DNA from: Leptothrix discophora | GTDB taxonomy: Bacteria; Pseudomonadota; Gammaproteobacteria; Burkholderiales; Burkholderiaceae_C | NCBI RefSeq assembly: GCF_030705305.1 | Contig: NZ_JAUZEE010000003.1 | Location: 186,001 to 250,000 of the forward strand | Length of the DNA stretch: 64,000 bases | Direction: 5' to 3' | Shown: positions 1 to 9,833 of the stretch, in pieces | How positions within the stretch are numbered: the stretch's first letter is position 1 | Layout: each line of letters starts with the position of its first letter | Notes under the pieces: model-generated | The model's input: only the letters and a program-made list of their open reading frames with translations | The model's database searches: none | Told to the model about the DNA's origin: nothing | Translations under genes and position numbers: made by a program

Positions 1-96
1 CGCGGCGGCATAGAAGGCCGTCCCGACCAGACTGGCCGCGACCACCATCCCCAGCGCGCGCCGCCAGCGCACGCCCCCTCGTTGAAAGCGCTTCAT
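1..96 (-). CDS. N-terminus of an exported protein (truncated by window edge)
   Basis: Only the first 32 codons are in the window, reading leftwards from an ATG at 96. The translation begins MKRFQRGGVRWRRALG and continues into a hydrophobic stretch ending near TAFYAAA. This is the pattern of a signal peptide or signal anchor with a basic n-region. A good ribosome binding site (GGAGGGAA, about five bases before the ATG) supports the start. The function cannot be told from this fragment. Confidence 0.6.
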   Translation of the reverse strand, partial: MKRFQRGGVRWRRALGMVVAASLVGTAFYAAA

Positions 97-582
97 CGTG
101 TTCCCTCCGACCCGGCCCTCGAATGGCGCACCGTCTTCTTTCGGCGCGTCCTTTAGTTAAGTAATTCTTATTCATCGAGCACCCACACAGGCGAACCCAC
201 CTGGGGCATGTCGCGTCATTTCACACAGCTCGATGCGTAAAAACGCACGGATCATCCAGATTCAAGGCTTCGAGGGAGGGAACTTTGGGAAACAGCTCGC
301 TGAAAGTTGCGTCAATTGACCCAATTCAACACCGGAGGTCAGATCGACAGAGGGTCCATGGCCCGACGAGAAACCGAGCGACCGATGCAGGATCAGATTC
401 TCTAATGAAGATTTTCTTCAGATACCTGAAGCCAGGATGAGGCAAAAACCGGCGCCGCGACGGCCCCCTGCCCCACACCTGCCCCACACCTGCCGCGCGA
501 TCCCGGCGCACCCGCGCGGCAGGCTCCATCGCACGGACCGCGTCGCCTGAAGCGGCCGTGGCCGGGCGGGCCGGTTTCAGAC
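97..582. other. Intergenic region without a supported gene
   Basis: This gap lies between the truncated gene at the left edge and the dienelactone-hydrolase-like gene. It is AT-richer than its surroundings around 150-420 and probably holds the leftward promoter of the truncated gene. A short perfect hairpin (TGAAGA, three bases, TCTTCA) is at 406-420. A 12-base unit (CCCCACACCTGC) is repeated in tandem near 471-495. Reading frames here have no family resemblance. Confidence 0.5.
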
Positions 583-1485
583 TCAGACGCGGTGCTTCTT
601 GAACCAGTCGCTGGCGAGTTTCTGCGCGTAGGTAGCGGCGGCCTTGTCGTAGCTGGGCCGGTAGTCGGCATTGAAGCCGTGGTCGACGTTCGGGAACACC
701 ACGATCTCCGAACCGCTGCCGCCCTTGTTGAGCAGGCCGCGCATCCTGGCGATGGTCTCCTGCTTGACGAAGGCGTCGATGCCCGAATACAGGCCCAGCA
801 CCGGCACCTGGATGTCGCCGCCGAAATCGATCGGGTCCTGCGGGCGCAGGTCCGGCGTCTTCAGGCCTTCGAGCAGGCCGTAGTACGCCACGGCCGCGTT
901 CAGGCTGCCGTTGTGGCGGGCGTAGACCCAGGCGGTGCGGCCACCCCAGCAATATCCGACCAGGCCGACACGCTTCGCATCGGCGTGACCGCTGGCGCGG
1001 GCGTGGGCCAGCGTCGCGTCGAGGTCGGCGCAGACCTGCGCATCGGGCACCTTGGACACCACCTGGGACAGGATGGCGGGGATGTCGGTCATCGTCGACA
1101 CGTCGCCCTGACGGGCGAACATCTCTGGCGCGATGGCGTAGTAACCCATCTTGGCGTAGCGGCGGCACATGTCCTTGATGTGCTCGTGCACGCCGAAGAT
1201 CTCCTGCACCACGAGCATCACCGGAAACTTGCCAGGGCCGGCCGGCATCGCCCGGTAGGCCGGGATCTTGCCGTCGGCCACCTTGACGCTGACCTCCCCG
1301 GCGACCAGTCCCTTGGTGTCGGTGGTGATGGCCTGCGCCAGCACGGGGTTGGACGCGACGGCAAAGCCCGAGGCCAGCGACGTCATCACGAAGCCGCGGC
1401 GCGAGAAGCCGCTGTCGGTCCGGGCCGTCGTCGCGGCAGGCTGGTTGAAGTCGATCGGCTGGCGTCCGTAGTCCATCAGTTTCAT
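583..1485 (-). CDS. Dienelactone hydrolase family protein, Tat-exported
   Basis: A 300-residue alpha/beta hydrolase of the dienelactone hydrolase family. It opens with a Tat-type signal (SRRGF near residue 30, then a hydrophobic stretch to NPVLAQ), so the mature enzyme should be periplasmic. The family's Cys-Asp-His triad is visible: Cys in GYCWGG, Asp in SGIDAF and His in VDHGF. The natural substrate is unknown; exported members of the family are not necessarily chlorocatechol enzymes. The ATG at 1485 was chosen over longer in-frame starts because AGGAA lies just upstream and the longer extension has no signal character. It is divergent from a GlxA-type regulator that may control it. Confidence 0.85.
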   Translation of the reverse strand: MKLMDYGRQPIDFNQPAATTARTDSGFSRRGFVMTSLASGFAVASNPVLAQAITTDTKGLVAGEVSVKVADGKIPAYRAMPAGPGKFPVMLVVQEIFGVHEHIKDMCRRYAKMGYYAIAPEMFARQGDVSTMTDIPAILSQVVSKVPDAQVCADLDATLAHARASGHADAKRVGLVGYCWGGRTAWVYARHNGSLNAAVAYYGLLEGLKTPDLRPQDPIDFGGDIQVPVLGLYSGIDAFVKQETIARMRGLLNKGGSGSEIVVFPNVDHGFNADYRPSYDKAAATYAQKLASDWFKKHRV

Positions 1486-1681
1486 GAATGTTCCTGGGGT
1501 GGTGGTGTAGCGGGTTGAAAGGCAGGTTGACAGTCGGCTTGGGAAGACGTGTCGTCCCAGCTGTCGCCCTGGCATCGACGACGGCGACGGCGATGGCGAC
1601 GGCGTCGATGCGGGCGCAGCATAGGTCGCGACGGCCACCTTAACGAGTGGCAAGAAAGACAACATTGATATCATTCCCGCC

Positions 1682-2653
1682 ATGCGACTGCACATCCTCG
1701 TCCTCGACGGCGTCTTCGACCTGGGCCTGGCGGCCCTCACCAGCACGCTGAGCACGGCCGGCCAGCTGGCGGGTTCGCTGGACCCGCAGCCGGCACCCAT
1801 CGAGGTGAGCCTGGTCGGCGTCAGACGCCGCGTTCGGACCGCGCAGGGGCTGGTGGTCCCGGTGCTGCCGGTGCAGGGTCTGCCGCAACCCGACGTCGTG
1901 CTCGTGCCGGCACTCGGCGAGAACATGCCCGACACGCTCGCAGCCCGCCTGGCCGGTGCGGACGTGGCCGACGCCCTTTCGGCGTTGCGGCGCTGGTCCG
2001 GCGCTGGCGCCGTCATCGGCGCCGCCTGCACCGGCACCTTCCTCCTGGCGGAGAGCGCCTTGCTGGACGGTCAGCGCGCGACGACGTCCTGGTGGCTCGC
2101 GCCGATGTTCCGGCAGCGCTACCCGCAGGTCCTGCTGGACGACGCCCGCATGCTCGTGACCTCGGCCGGCTTCACCACGGCCGGTGCCGCCCTGGCCCAC
2201 CTCGATCTGGCGCTGGGGATCGTGCGCAGCAGCAGCCCGACGCTGGCCGCGCAAGCCGCGCGCTACCTGCTGGTCGAGGCCCGCGGCTCGCAAGCGGCGT
2301 TCGTGATCCCGGACCACCTCGCCCACGCCGACCCGGTGGTCGAACGCTTCGAGGGCTGGGCCCGGCAGCGGCTCGCGCACGGCGCCTGCGGCTTCTCGCT
2401 GGCCGAGGCGGCCGTCGCGGCGGGCACCAGCGAACGCACCCTGGCGCGACGCCTGCAAGGCGTGCTGGGCAAGTCGCCGCTGTCGTATTTCCAGGACCTG
2501 CGGGTCGAGCGTGCGGTGCACCTGCTGCGCACCGGCACCGGGAGCATCGACCAGATCGCCGCACAGATCGGCTATTCGGACGGCGTGACCCTGCGCGCCC
2601 TGCTGCGACGCAAGCTCGGACGCGGCGTGCGGGAGCTGCGCGCGGGGGCGTGA
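1682..2653 (+). CDS. GlxA family AraC-type transcriptional regulator
   Basis: A 323-residue protein with an N-terminal DJ-1/PfpI amidotransferase-like domain (about residues 1-190, with the nucleophile-elbow-like AACTGTF) and a C-terminal AraC/XylS double helix-turn-helix (about 220-320, including TLARRLQGVLGKSPLSYFQ and the second helix IDQIAAQIGYSDG). In this family the amidotransferase fold serves as a ligand-sensing domain. The gene is transcribed away from the dienelactone-hydrolase-like gene across a 196-base region, so autoregulation and control of that neighbour are reasonable inferences. The effector is unknown. Confidence 0.85.
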   Translation: MRLHILVLDGVFDLGLAALTSTLSTAGQLAGSLDPQPAPIEVSLVGVRRRVRTAQGLVVPVLPVQGLPQPDVVLVPALGENMPDTLAARLAGADVADALSALRRWSGAGAVIGAACTGTFLLAESALLDGQRATTSWWLAPMFRQRYPQVLLDDARMLVTSAGFTTAGAALAHLDLALGIVRSSSPTLAAQAARYLLVEARGSQAAFVIPDHLAHADPVVERFEGWARQRLAHGACGFSLAEAAVAAGTSERTLARRLQGVLGKSPLSYFQDLRVERAVHLLRTGTGSIDQIAAQIGYSDGVTLRALLRRKLGRGVRELRAGA

Positions 2654-2823
2654 GCGGTTCCGCGGCGCGCCGTCCGCTCAGGCCACCCGTGGCGGGGGCG
2701 CCAGGCTCACCCGCAGCGCTGTCGACCGAAGGCCGCGATCCCCGCCGACAGGACGGTTCGACCATCGGCGGCCAGCACGTCGCCGTGCGCGGCCAGGAAC
2801 GCGAAGCGGCTGGCCGCGGCCGC

Positions 2824-4596
2824 TCACAGCACGTCGGGCGTCAGGGTCTCGATGGCCTGGTAGTGCGTCAGGAACACCTGCCCGCCGAGGTGTTTCAGGA
2901 AGTCGGTGCCCTGCAGGCGGTCCATCACCGGGCCCTTGACCTCCGACAGGTGCAGGCTCACGCCGGCATCGCGCAGGCGTTGCTCGATGGTCTCGAGGCT
3001 TTCGAGCGCGCTGGCATCGATGTCGTTGATCGCCGAGCACTGCAGCACGACGTGGCGCAGTTCGGGCTGCGCCGCCACGGCGGCATTGACGCGGTCTTCC
3101 AGCGTGCGCGCATTGGCGAAGTAGAGGCTCTCGTCCACACGCAGGCTGATCAGGCTGGCGTGGGTGCGCACGGCATGGCGGTGGACGTTGCGGAAGTGCT
3201 CGGTGCCCGCCACCAGGCCGACCTCGGCGATGTGGGGCCGGCTGGTGCGCAGCAGGTGCAGCGCGAGCGACACGCCCACGCCGACCACCAGGCCGTTCTC
3301 GACGCCCGCGCCGAGCGTGGCCAGCAGCGTGGCCGCCACGGCGGCGAAATCTGCCTTCGAGTACGACCAGGTGCGACGCAGGATGTCGAGGTCGACCAGC
3401 GACATCACCGCCACCACGATCGTCGCCGCCAGCGTGGCCTGCGGCAGGTAGTACAGGGCGGGGGTCAGCATCAGCGAGGCCAGCGTGATGCCGATCGCGG
3501 TGTACACGCCAGCCGCCGGCGTCTGGGCGCCCGCATCGAAGTTGACCACCGAGCGTGCGAAGCCACCGGTGACGGGGAAGCCACCGCTGAACGCGGCCGA
3601 CAGGTTGGCGGCACCCAGCGCGACCAGTTCCTGGTCCGGCTCGATGCGCTGCCGGCGCTTGGCCGCCAGCGTCTGGCCGACCGACACCGACTCGACGAAA
3701 CCCACCACGCTGATCAGCAGCGCCGGCATCGCCAGTTCGCGCCACAGCGCCAGATCCCAGATGGGCGCGGTCAGCGGCGGCAAGCCTTGCGGGATCGCGC
3801 CGACCAGCCGGACACCCTGGCCTTGCCAGTCGAGTGCCCAGGCCAGCAGCGTCGTCACCGCGATCGCCGCCACCGGGCCGGTCTTGGCGATGACGTCGGC
3901 GATGCGCGCGGACAGGCCCAGGCGCAGCAGCAGCGGCTTGAGGCCCTTGCGCACCCAGAAGAGGAAGGCGGTGGCGGCGACACCGATCACGAGCGTCAGC
4001 GTGTTCGTGTTCGGCAGCTGCTGGATCAAGGCCCCGAGCAGGTCGATCAGGTTGTGGCCCTCGGCCTTCACGCCCATCAGCGTCTTGATCTGGCTGGCCG
4101 TGATCAGCAGACCCGATGCGGAGATGAAGCCCGAGATCACCGGATGGCTGAGGAAGTTGGCCAGGAAGCCCAGGCGCATCAGCCCCATCGCCAGCAGCAT
4201 CGCGCCGGACAGGAAGGCGAGCGTGATCGCGCTGGCCCAGTACGCCGGCGTGCCGGGCGCCGCGTGCTGGCCGAGTTGTCCGATCGCGGCCGCCGTCATC
4301 AGCGACACCACCGCCACCGGTCCGACCGCCAGCACCCGGCTGCTGCCCAGCACCGCGTACAGCAGCAGCGGTGCGACGCTGGCATAGAGGCCGACCTCGG
4401 CGGGCAGGCCCGCGAGCAGCGCGTAGGCCAGGCTCTGGGGGATCAGCATGACCGTGACGATCAGTGCGGCCACGAGGTCGCTGCCGAAGGTGGAACGGTC
4501 GTAGCGCCGACCCCAGTCGAGCAAGGGCACGGACGGCAGCCAGCGTTGCCAGCGCGACGCGGCGACCGGTGCCGTCGGTGTCGGCCCGGCAGCCAT
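2824..4596 (-). CDS. SulP family inorganic anion transporter with STAS domain
   Basis: About 590 residues. The N-terminal half to two-thirds is a polytopic SulP transporter, with the conserved first segment reading MLIPQSLAYALLAGLPAEVGLYAS, given here only as a landmark near residues 50-75. A cytoplasmic STAS domain closes the protein (about residues 450-585). Substrates in the family include sulfate and bicarbonate. Its position behind persulfide-oxidising genes suggests export or exchange of sulfite/sulfate, which is inference. The ATG at 4596 overlaps the stop of the upstream SQR gene (ATGA), implying translational coupling; a GTG ten codons upstream is the alternative. Confidence 0.85.
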   Translation of the reverse strand: MAAGPTPTAPVAASRWQRWLPSVPLLDWGRRYDRSTFGSDLVAALIVTVMLIPQSLAYALLAGLPAEVGLYASVAPLLLYAVLGSSRVLAVGPVAVVSLMTAAAIGQLGQHAAPGTPAYWASAITLAFLSGAMLLAMGLMRLGFLANFLSHPVISGFISASGLLITASQIKTLMGVKAEGHNLIDLLGALIQQLPNTNTLTLVIGVAATAFLFWVRKGLKPLLLRLGLSARIADVIAKTGPVAAIAVTTLLAWALDWQGQGVRLVGAIPQGLPPLTAPIWDLALWRELAMPALLISVVGFVESVSVGQTLAAKRRQRIEPDQELVALGAANLSAAFSGGFPVTGGFARSVVNFDAGAQTPAAGVYTAIGITLASLMLTPALYYLPQATLAATIVVAVMSLVDLDILRRTWSYSKADFAAVAATLLATLGAGVENGLVVGVGVSLALHLLRTSRPHIAEVGLVAGTEHFRNVHRHAVRTHASLISLRVDESLYFANARTLEDRVNAAVAAQPELRHVVLQCSAINDIDASALESLETIEQRLRDAGVSLHLSEVKGPVMDRLQGTDFLKHLGGQVFLTHYQAIETLTPDVL

Positions 4597-6263
4597 CAGC
4601 CCACCTGCTCCGGCTGGGCCAGCCACTCACGACCCTTGAGCATGCCCTCCCAGTAGAGCGGCGGCAGGATGCGTTCCTTGAGCCACCAGGCCAGCGTCGA
4701 CGGCCGGGTGCCATCGATGAGCCACTTCGGGAAGCTGGGTGCCACCTTGCCGCCGTAGGTGAACTCGGCCAGCACGATCTTGCCGCGCTCGACCGTCAGC
4801 GGACAGGAGCCATAGCCGTCGTACTTCACCTCGCCCTGCAACGCGCCCCGCGTGGCCAGCACGTTGTGCGCCACGACCGGCGCCTGCTTGCGTGCGGCCG
4901 CAGCGGTCTTGGCATTGGGGGTGTTGCCGACATCGCCCAGGGCGAACACGTTCGGGAAGGTCTTGTGGCGCATCGTGCCGGGGTCGATGTCGACCCAGCC
5001 TGCGGCGTCGGCCAGCGGGCTGACGCGGATGAAGTCAGGCGCCTTCTGCGGCGGGACCGCATGCAGCATGTCGAACCCGCGCGTGACCCGCGCCTGCGTG
5101 CCGTCGGCGAGGTTCTTGCTGAACACGGCGGTCTTGCCCGGACCATCCACCGACACCAGCGTCTCGCCGAAGTTCAGGGCAATGCCGTATTCCTTGACGT
5201 AGGCCATCAGCGCGGGAACGTAGTCGGCCACGCCGAACAGCACCGCCCCTGCATTGCAGAACTCGATGTCGATGGCATCCAGCACGCCACTGCGGCGCCA
5301 GTGATCGGCCGACAGGTACATCGCCTTCTGCGGCGCACCGGCGCACTTGATCGGCATCGGCGGCTGGCTGAAGATCGCCTTGCCGCGCTTGAGCTGCTGG
5401 ACCAGGTGCCAGGTGTAGGGCGCGAGGTCGTAGCGGTAGTTGCTGGTCACGCCGTGGCGGCCGAGCGTGTCGGCCAGGCCCTCGATGCCGTTCCAGTCGA
5501 GCTTGAGTCCGGGGCAGACCACCAGCTGGCTGTACTTGACGACACGGCAGCCGTCGAGGATCACCGCGTGGCGCTCCGGCTCGAATGCGGCGACGGCCGA
5601 CTTGATCCACGTCACGCCACGCGGCAGCACCGAGGCCATCGTGCGGGCGGTCTGCCCCGGCTCGAAGACGCCGGCACCCACGAGCGTCCAGCCGGGCTGG
5701 TAGTAGTGGATGTCGGCCGGATCGATGATCGCCACGTCCAGGCCGGGGCTGCGCTGCAGCAGGCTGGCCGCCACCGCGATGCCGGCCGCCCCGCCACCGA
5801 TGATGACGATCTCGTGCGTCGCGTCCGCCACCTCGACGGGCGTCTTGCCGCCGTTGACGATGCGCCGCACCACGCCCTTCAGGTCGAAGCCTGCCTTGGC
5901 GGATCGCTCGATGATCTGCGGCAGCGGCAGGCTCGCGGCCTGCGCCAGCGCCCACATCGTGGTCGAGCGCATGCCGGTGCGGCAGTAGGCCAGCACCGGC
6001 TTGGGCAGTTCGGCCATCAGCAGGCCAAACGCGCGGCCCTGCTCGTCCGAGACCTTGCCGGATTCGGCCGGCAGGTAGCGCGCCTGCAATCCGGCCTGGC
6101 TGGCAGCCTGTTCGATCTCGGCATAGCCGGGCTGGTCCGGGGCCTCGCCGTCCGGGCGGTTGCAGATCACCGAACGGTAGCCGGCGGCGGCGATGGCCGC
6201 GAGGTCGGCCCGGCCGATCTGGGCGACCACCGAGAGATCGGGGCTGAGGGTGCGGATGTCCAT
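4596..6263 (-). CDS. Bifunctional phosphatase/rhodanese-like (DUF442) :: sulfide:quinone oxidoreductase-like flavoprotein
   Basis: A 555-residue fusion. Residues 1-110 are a DUF442/TIGR01244 domain with the active loop CRTGMR (Cys94). Residues about 150-555 are an FAD/NAD(P)-binding oxidoreductase (GGGAAG at 156-161) resembling SQOR-type sulfide:quinone oxidoreductase. Cys307 in IKCAGAPQK matches the catalytic cysteine of human SQOR, but the second redox cysteine position (GDC in the human protein) reads GDVGN here (Val445). Expected reaction: sulfide or persulfide oxidation with electrons passed to quinone at the membrane, sulfur handed to the N-terminal domain or to the neighbouring dioxygenase. 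It sits between the persulfide dioxygenase gene (71-base gap) and the SulP gene. The ATG at 6263 starts the conserved domain; 14 upstream codons lack family similarity. Confidence 0.88.
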   Translation of the reverse strand: MDIRTLSPDLSVVAQIGRADLAAIAAAGYRSVICNRPDGEAPDQPGYAEIEQAASQAGLQARYLPAESGKVSDEQGRAFGLLMAELPKPVLAYCRTGMRSTTMWALAQAASLPLPQIIERSAKAGFDLKGVVRRIVNGGKTPVEVADATHEIVIIGGGAAGIAVAASLLQRSPGLDVAIIDPADIHYYQPGWTLVGAGVFEPGQTARTMASVLPRGVTWIKSAVAAFEPERHAVILDGCRVVKYSQLVVCPGLKLDWNGIEGLADTLGRHGVTSNYRYDLAPYTWHLVQQLKRGKAIFSQPPMPIKCAGAPQKAMYLSADHWRRSGVLDAIDIEFCNAGAVLFGVADYVPALMAYVKEYGIALNFGETLVSVDGPGKTAVFSKNLADGTQARVTRGFDMLHAVPPQKAPDFIRVSPLADAAGWVDIDPGTMRHKTFPNVFALGDVGNTPNAKTAAAARKQAPVVAHNVLATRGALQGEVKYDGYGSCPLTVERGKIVLAEFTYGGKVAPSFPKWLIDGTRPSTLAWWLKERILPPLYWEGMLKGREWLAQPEQVG

Positions 6264-6333
6264 GGTCTTGTCTCGTCGTGTTGTAGGGGGGATCAGGCTG
6301 CGCAAGGCATCGCAGGCCGGGAAACGTTCGTGC

Positions 6334-7236
6334 TCAGACCGCGTTCAACGGGATCTTCAGGTAGCGCTGGCCATTGGCCTCGGGCTCGGGCAGCTCGCCC
6401 GCACGCATGTTGACCTGCACCGACGGCAGGATCAGCACAGGCATGTCCAGCGTCGCATCGCGTGCATGGCGCATCGCCACGAAGGCGTCTTCGCTGATGC
6501 CGTTGCGGACGTGGATGTTGTGCTCGCGCTCGTCGGCCACGGTGCTGACGAACTGCACCTCGCGGCCACCCGGCAGGTAGTCGTGGCACATGTAGAGGCG
6601 TGTGTGGGCCGGCAGGCTCAGCACCCGGTTGATCGAGCGGTACAGGGTGCGCGCGTCGCCACCGGGGAAGTCGCAGCGCGCGGTGCCGTAGTCGGGCATG
6701 AACAGCGTGTCGCCCACGAAGGCCGCGATGTTGGCCTGGGCGCCGGCACCGCTGCTGACCACGTAGGTCATGCAGGCGGGGGTGTGGCCGGGCGTGTGCA
6801 TCGCCCGTGCGCTCAGGCTGCCGATCTGGAAGGCCTCGTCGTCGGCGAACAGGTGATCGAACTGGCGACCGTCGTGCGCGAAGCTGGCACCTGCGTTGAA
6901 CAAGGTGCCGAACACCTTCTGCACCGCCGTGATCTGGCTGCCGATGCCGAGCCGGCCCCCGAGCTGCTGCTTCAGGTAGGCCGCGGCCGAGAGGTGATCG
7001 GCGTGAACGTGGGTCTCGAGAATCCACTGGACGGTCGCACCGAGTTCACGCACGCGAGCGATCAGGCGGTCGGCGCTGGTGTGCCGGGTCCGGCCGGACT
7101 TCGGGTCGTAGTCCAGCACGCTGTCGACCAGCGCGCACTGGCGCGTGGTCGTGTCGAGCACGATGTAGCTGACGGTCCAGGTGGCGGGGTCGAAGAAGCC
7201 TTCGACGTGCAGGGCGGAGGGGGTGGCATCGGACAT
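6334..7236 (-). CDS. Metallo-beta-lactamase fold persulfide dioxygenase (ETHE1/Blh type)
   Basis: A 300-residue MBL-fold protein with the metal motif THVHADH (near residue 70), TPGHTP, the GDTLF segment and a late CHDY. This set is typical of ETHE1/Blh persulfide dioxygenases, which oxidise glutathione persulfide to sulfite with O2 and one Fe(II). It is the first gene of the dioxygenase-SQR-SulP operon and is divergent from fisR, the expected activator. The start codon has only a weak ribosome binding site, and a 21-base direct repeat fills the leader immediately upstream. The assignment rests on motifs and context; other glyoxalase-II-like MBL enzymes share part of the signature. Confidence 0.88.
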   Translation of the reverse strand: MSDATPSALHVEGFFDPATWTVSYIVLDTTTRQCALVDSVLDYDPKSGRTRHTSADRLIARVRELGATVQWILETHVHADHLSAAAYLKQQLGGRLGIGSQITAVQKVFGTLFNAGASFAHDGRQFDHLFADDEAFQIGSLSARAMHTPGHTPACMTYVVSSGAGAQANIAAFVGDTLFMPDYGTARCDFPGGDARTLYRSINRVLSLPAHTRLYMCHDYLPGGREVQFVSTVADEREHNIHVRNGISEDAFVAMRHARDATLDMPVLILPSVQVNMRAGELPEPEANGQRYLKIPLNAV

Positions 7237-7237
7237 G

Positions 7238-7284
7238 GGTTCGGGCTTTCGGTTCGGGCTTCTGGTTCGGGCTTTCGGTTCGGG
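7238..7284. repeat. Direct repeat in the leader of the persulfide dioxygenase gene
   Basis: Two identical 21-base copies (7238-7258 and 7264-7284) beginning GGTTCGGGCTTT are separated by five bases. They abut the start codon and fall in the expected 5' untranslated leader of the dioxygenase-SQR mRNA, between the putative sigma-54 promoter and the ATG. Confidence 0.8.
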
Positions 7285-7328
7285 TGCGCCGGGCCGGCCG
7301 CGTACGCGCAGGCTCGCACCTGACCTAT

Positions 7329-7345
7329 CTCAAGACACGTGCCAG
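7329..7345 (-). promoter_or_regulatory. Putative sigma-54 (-24/-12) promoter for the persulfide operon
   Basis: Read on the minus strand the sequence is C TGGCACG, four bases, TTGAG. The -24 element is a perfect match to the sigma-54 consensus TGGCACG and the spacing to TTG is correct. The -12 element has GA in place of the usual GC, so the match is not complete. It lies about 95 bases upstream of the dioxygenase ATG and downstream of the repeated TGGCAG sites. FisR-type activators work with sigma-54, which makes the site plausible. Confidence 0.6.
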
Positions 7346-7463
7346 CTGGCGAGCAACGCGCGGCGACGCGCCAAGTGCCTGATTCAATGGGGAAAACGGC
7401 CAGGTCCGGTACAACGGCCATGAACCGCCCCACCGGATCACCGCCAACATTCACGCCAAGACA

Positions 7464-7499
7464 CTGCCAGATTGGCAGCACACTGGCAGTTATTGGCAG
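7464..7499. promoter_or_regulatory. Putative FisR enhancer: palindrome plus phased TGGCAG repeats
   Basis: CTGCCA (7464-7469), three bases, TGGCAG (7473-7478) forms a perfect inverted repeat. Further TGGCAG copies follow at 7484-7489 and 7494-7499, so three copies are spaced 11 and 10 bases, about one helical turn. The cluster lies about 120 bases upstream of the putative sigma-54 promoter, the normal place for an enhancer, and directly in front of fisR, so it could also mediate autoregulation. Confidence 0.55.
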
Positions 7500-7511
7500 T
7501 AGAGTGTGACG

Positions 7512-8972
<1,461 letters not shown>

Positions 8973-9014
8973 CGCAGGGCAGCCCCACGTGCAGGTCGAC
9001 CGTGCGCCACGTGC

Positions 9015-9770
9015 TCACGAGCGGTCCTGTGCCTCGATCGCCTGCAGCAAGGCGACACGGTCGACGCGGGCGCTGCGCGGGCCGGTGATCGACAACAGGC
9101 CTTCGCGACGCAACTGGCTGACGAATCGGCTGGCGGACTCGATCGCCATGTCGAGCATCGCCCCGATGTCCTCACGGCGTGGCAACCAGATCGGCTGACC
9201 GGGCTCGGTCAGTTCGGTGAGCCTGAGCAGCAGGCGCAGCACGCGCCGACGTGCCGGGCCGGTGGCGAGGTCGGCGACCCAGGCCTCGGACTGGTCGAGC
9301 GCGTCCTGCCAGCGCTGCATCAGCGCACGCGTCAGCGCCGCTTCGTCCTGACCGAGTTCATCGAGCAGGACGCGCGGAATGCGGCAGAGCTGCAGCGGCG
9401 TGCAGGCGATGGCATCGTCGGCGTGGGGACGCTGCAGCAGTGCCTCAAGCCCGATCAGGTCGCCCCGGCCTGCCAGCCGAACGATGCGCCGGTCACCGCG
9501 TGCCGTTGAGCGTTCAAAGCGAACCACCCCCGTCCGGATCGTGTACAGCGCCGATCCGTCGCCACCCCGCGCGTAGAGCGTCTCGTCCGGCGCCATGTCC
9601 AGGCCTTCGATGCGCGTATGGATGCGGTCAAGGCCGGCTTCATCCAGGGCGCCGAACAACGACTGGCTGCGCACCGCACAACGCGCACAGGCTTCGGCCT
9701 GGGGATGGCGCGTGCCCGCTCGATCGATGGGCATCACGGCCATGCGCGAGGCCAAGGCTAGGGTTCTCAT
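9015..9770 (-). CDS. Crp/Fnr family transcriptional regulator
   Basis: About 251 residues with a cyclic-nucleotide-binding-like beta-barrel (about residues 35-150) and a C-terminal winged helix (recognition region EDIGAMLDMAIESASRF, about 190-240). An N-terminal CARC pair precedes the barrel. True FNR proteins use four cysteines for an oxygen-sensing 4Fe-4S cluster; here CARC and two later cysteines exist, so cluster binding is possible but unproven. It converges on fisR and is divergent from the His-rich heme-binding-like gene with about 60 bases between them. Start choice is uncertain: a GTG three codons upstream and ATGs at 9743 and 9734 are alternatives, and none has a clear ribosome binding site. 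Confidence 0.8.
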   Translation of the reverse strand: MRTLALASRMAVMPIDRAGTRHPQAEACARCAVRSQSLFGALDEAGLDRIHTRIEGLDMAPDETLYARGGDGSALYTIRTGVVRFERSTARGDRRIVRLAGRGDLIGLEALLQRPHADDAIACTPLQLCRIPRVLLDELGQDEAALTRALMQRWQDALDQSEAWVADLATGPARRRVLRLLLRLTELTEPGQPIWLPRREDIGAMLDMAIESASRFVSQLRREGLLSITGPRSARVDRVALLQAIEAQDRS

Positions 9771-9833
9771 GAAGAACACTATATCGCTACCGCCTTATAT
9801 TCGCACCCTTGGATACCATGGTCTGGCCAACGA

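Noticed and set aside
2092-4656. Plus-strand 850-codon frame opposite the SulP gene
   Set aside because: Composition is Arg/His/Gln-rich with no domain; the opposite strand encodes a clear SulP transporter.
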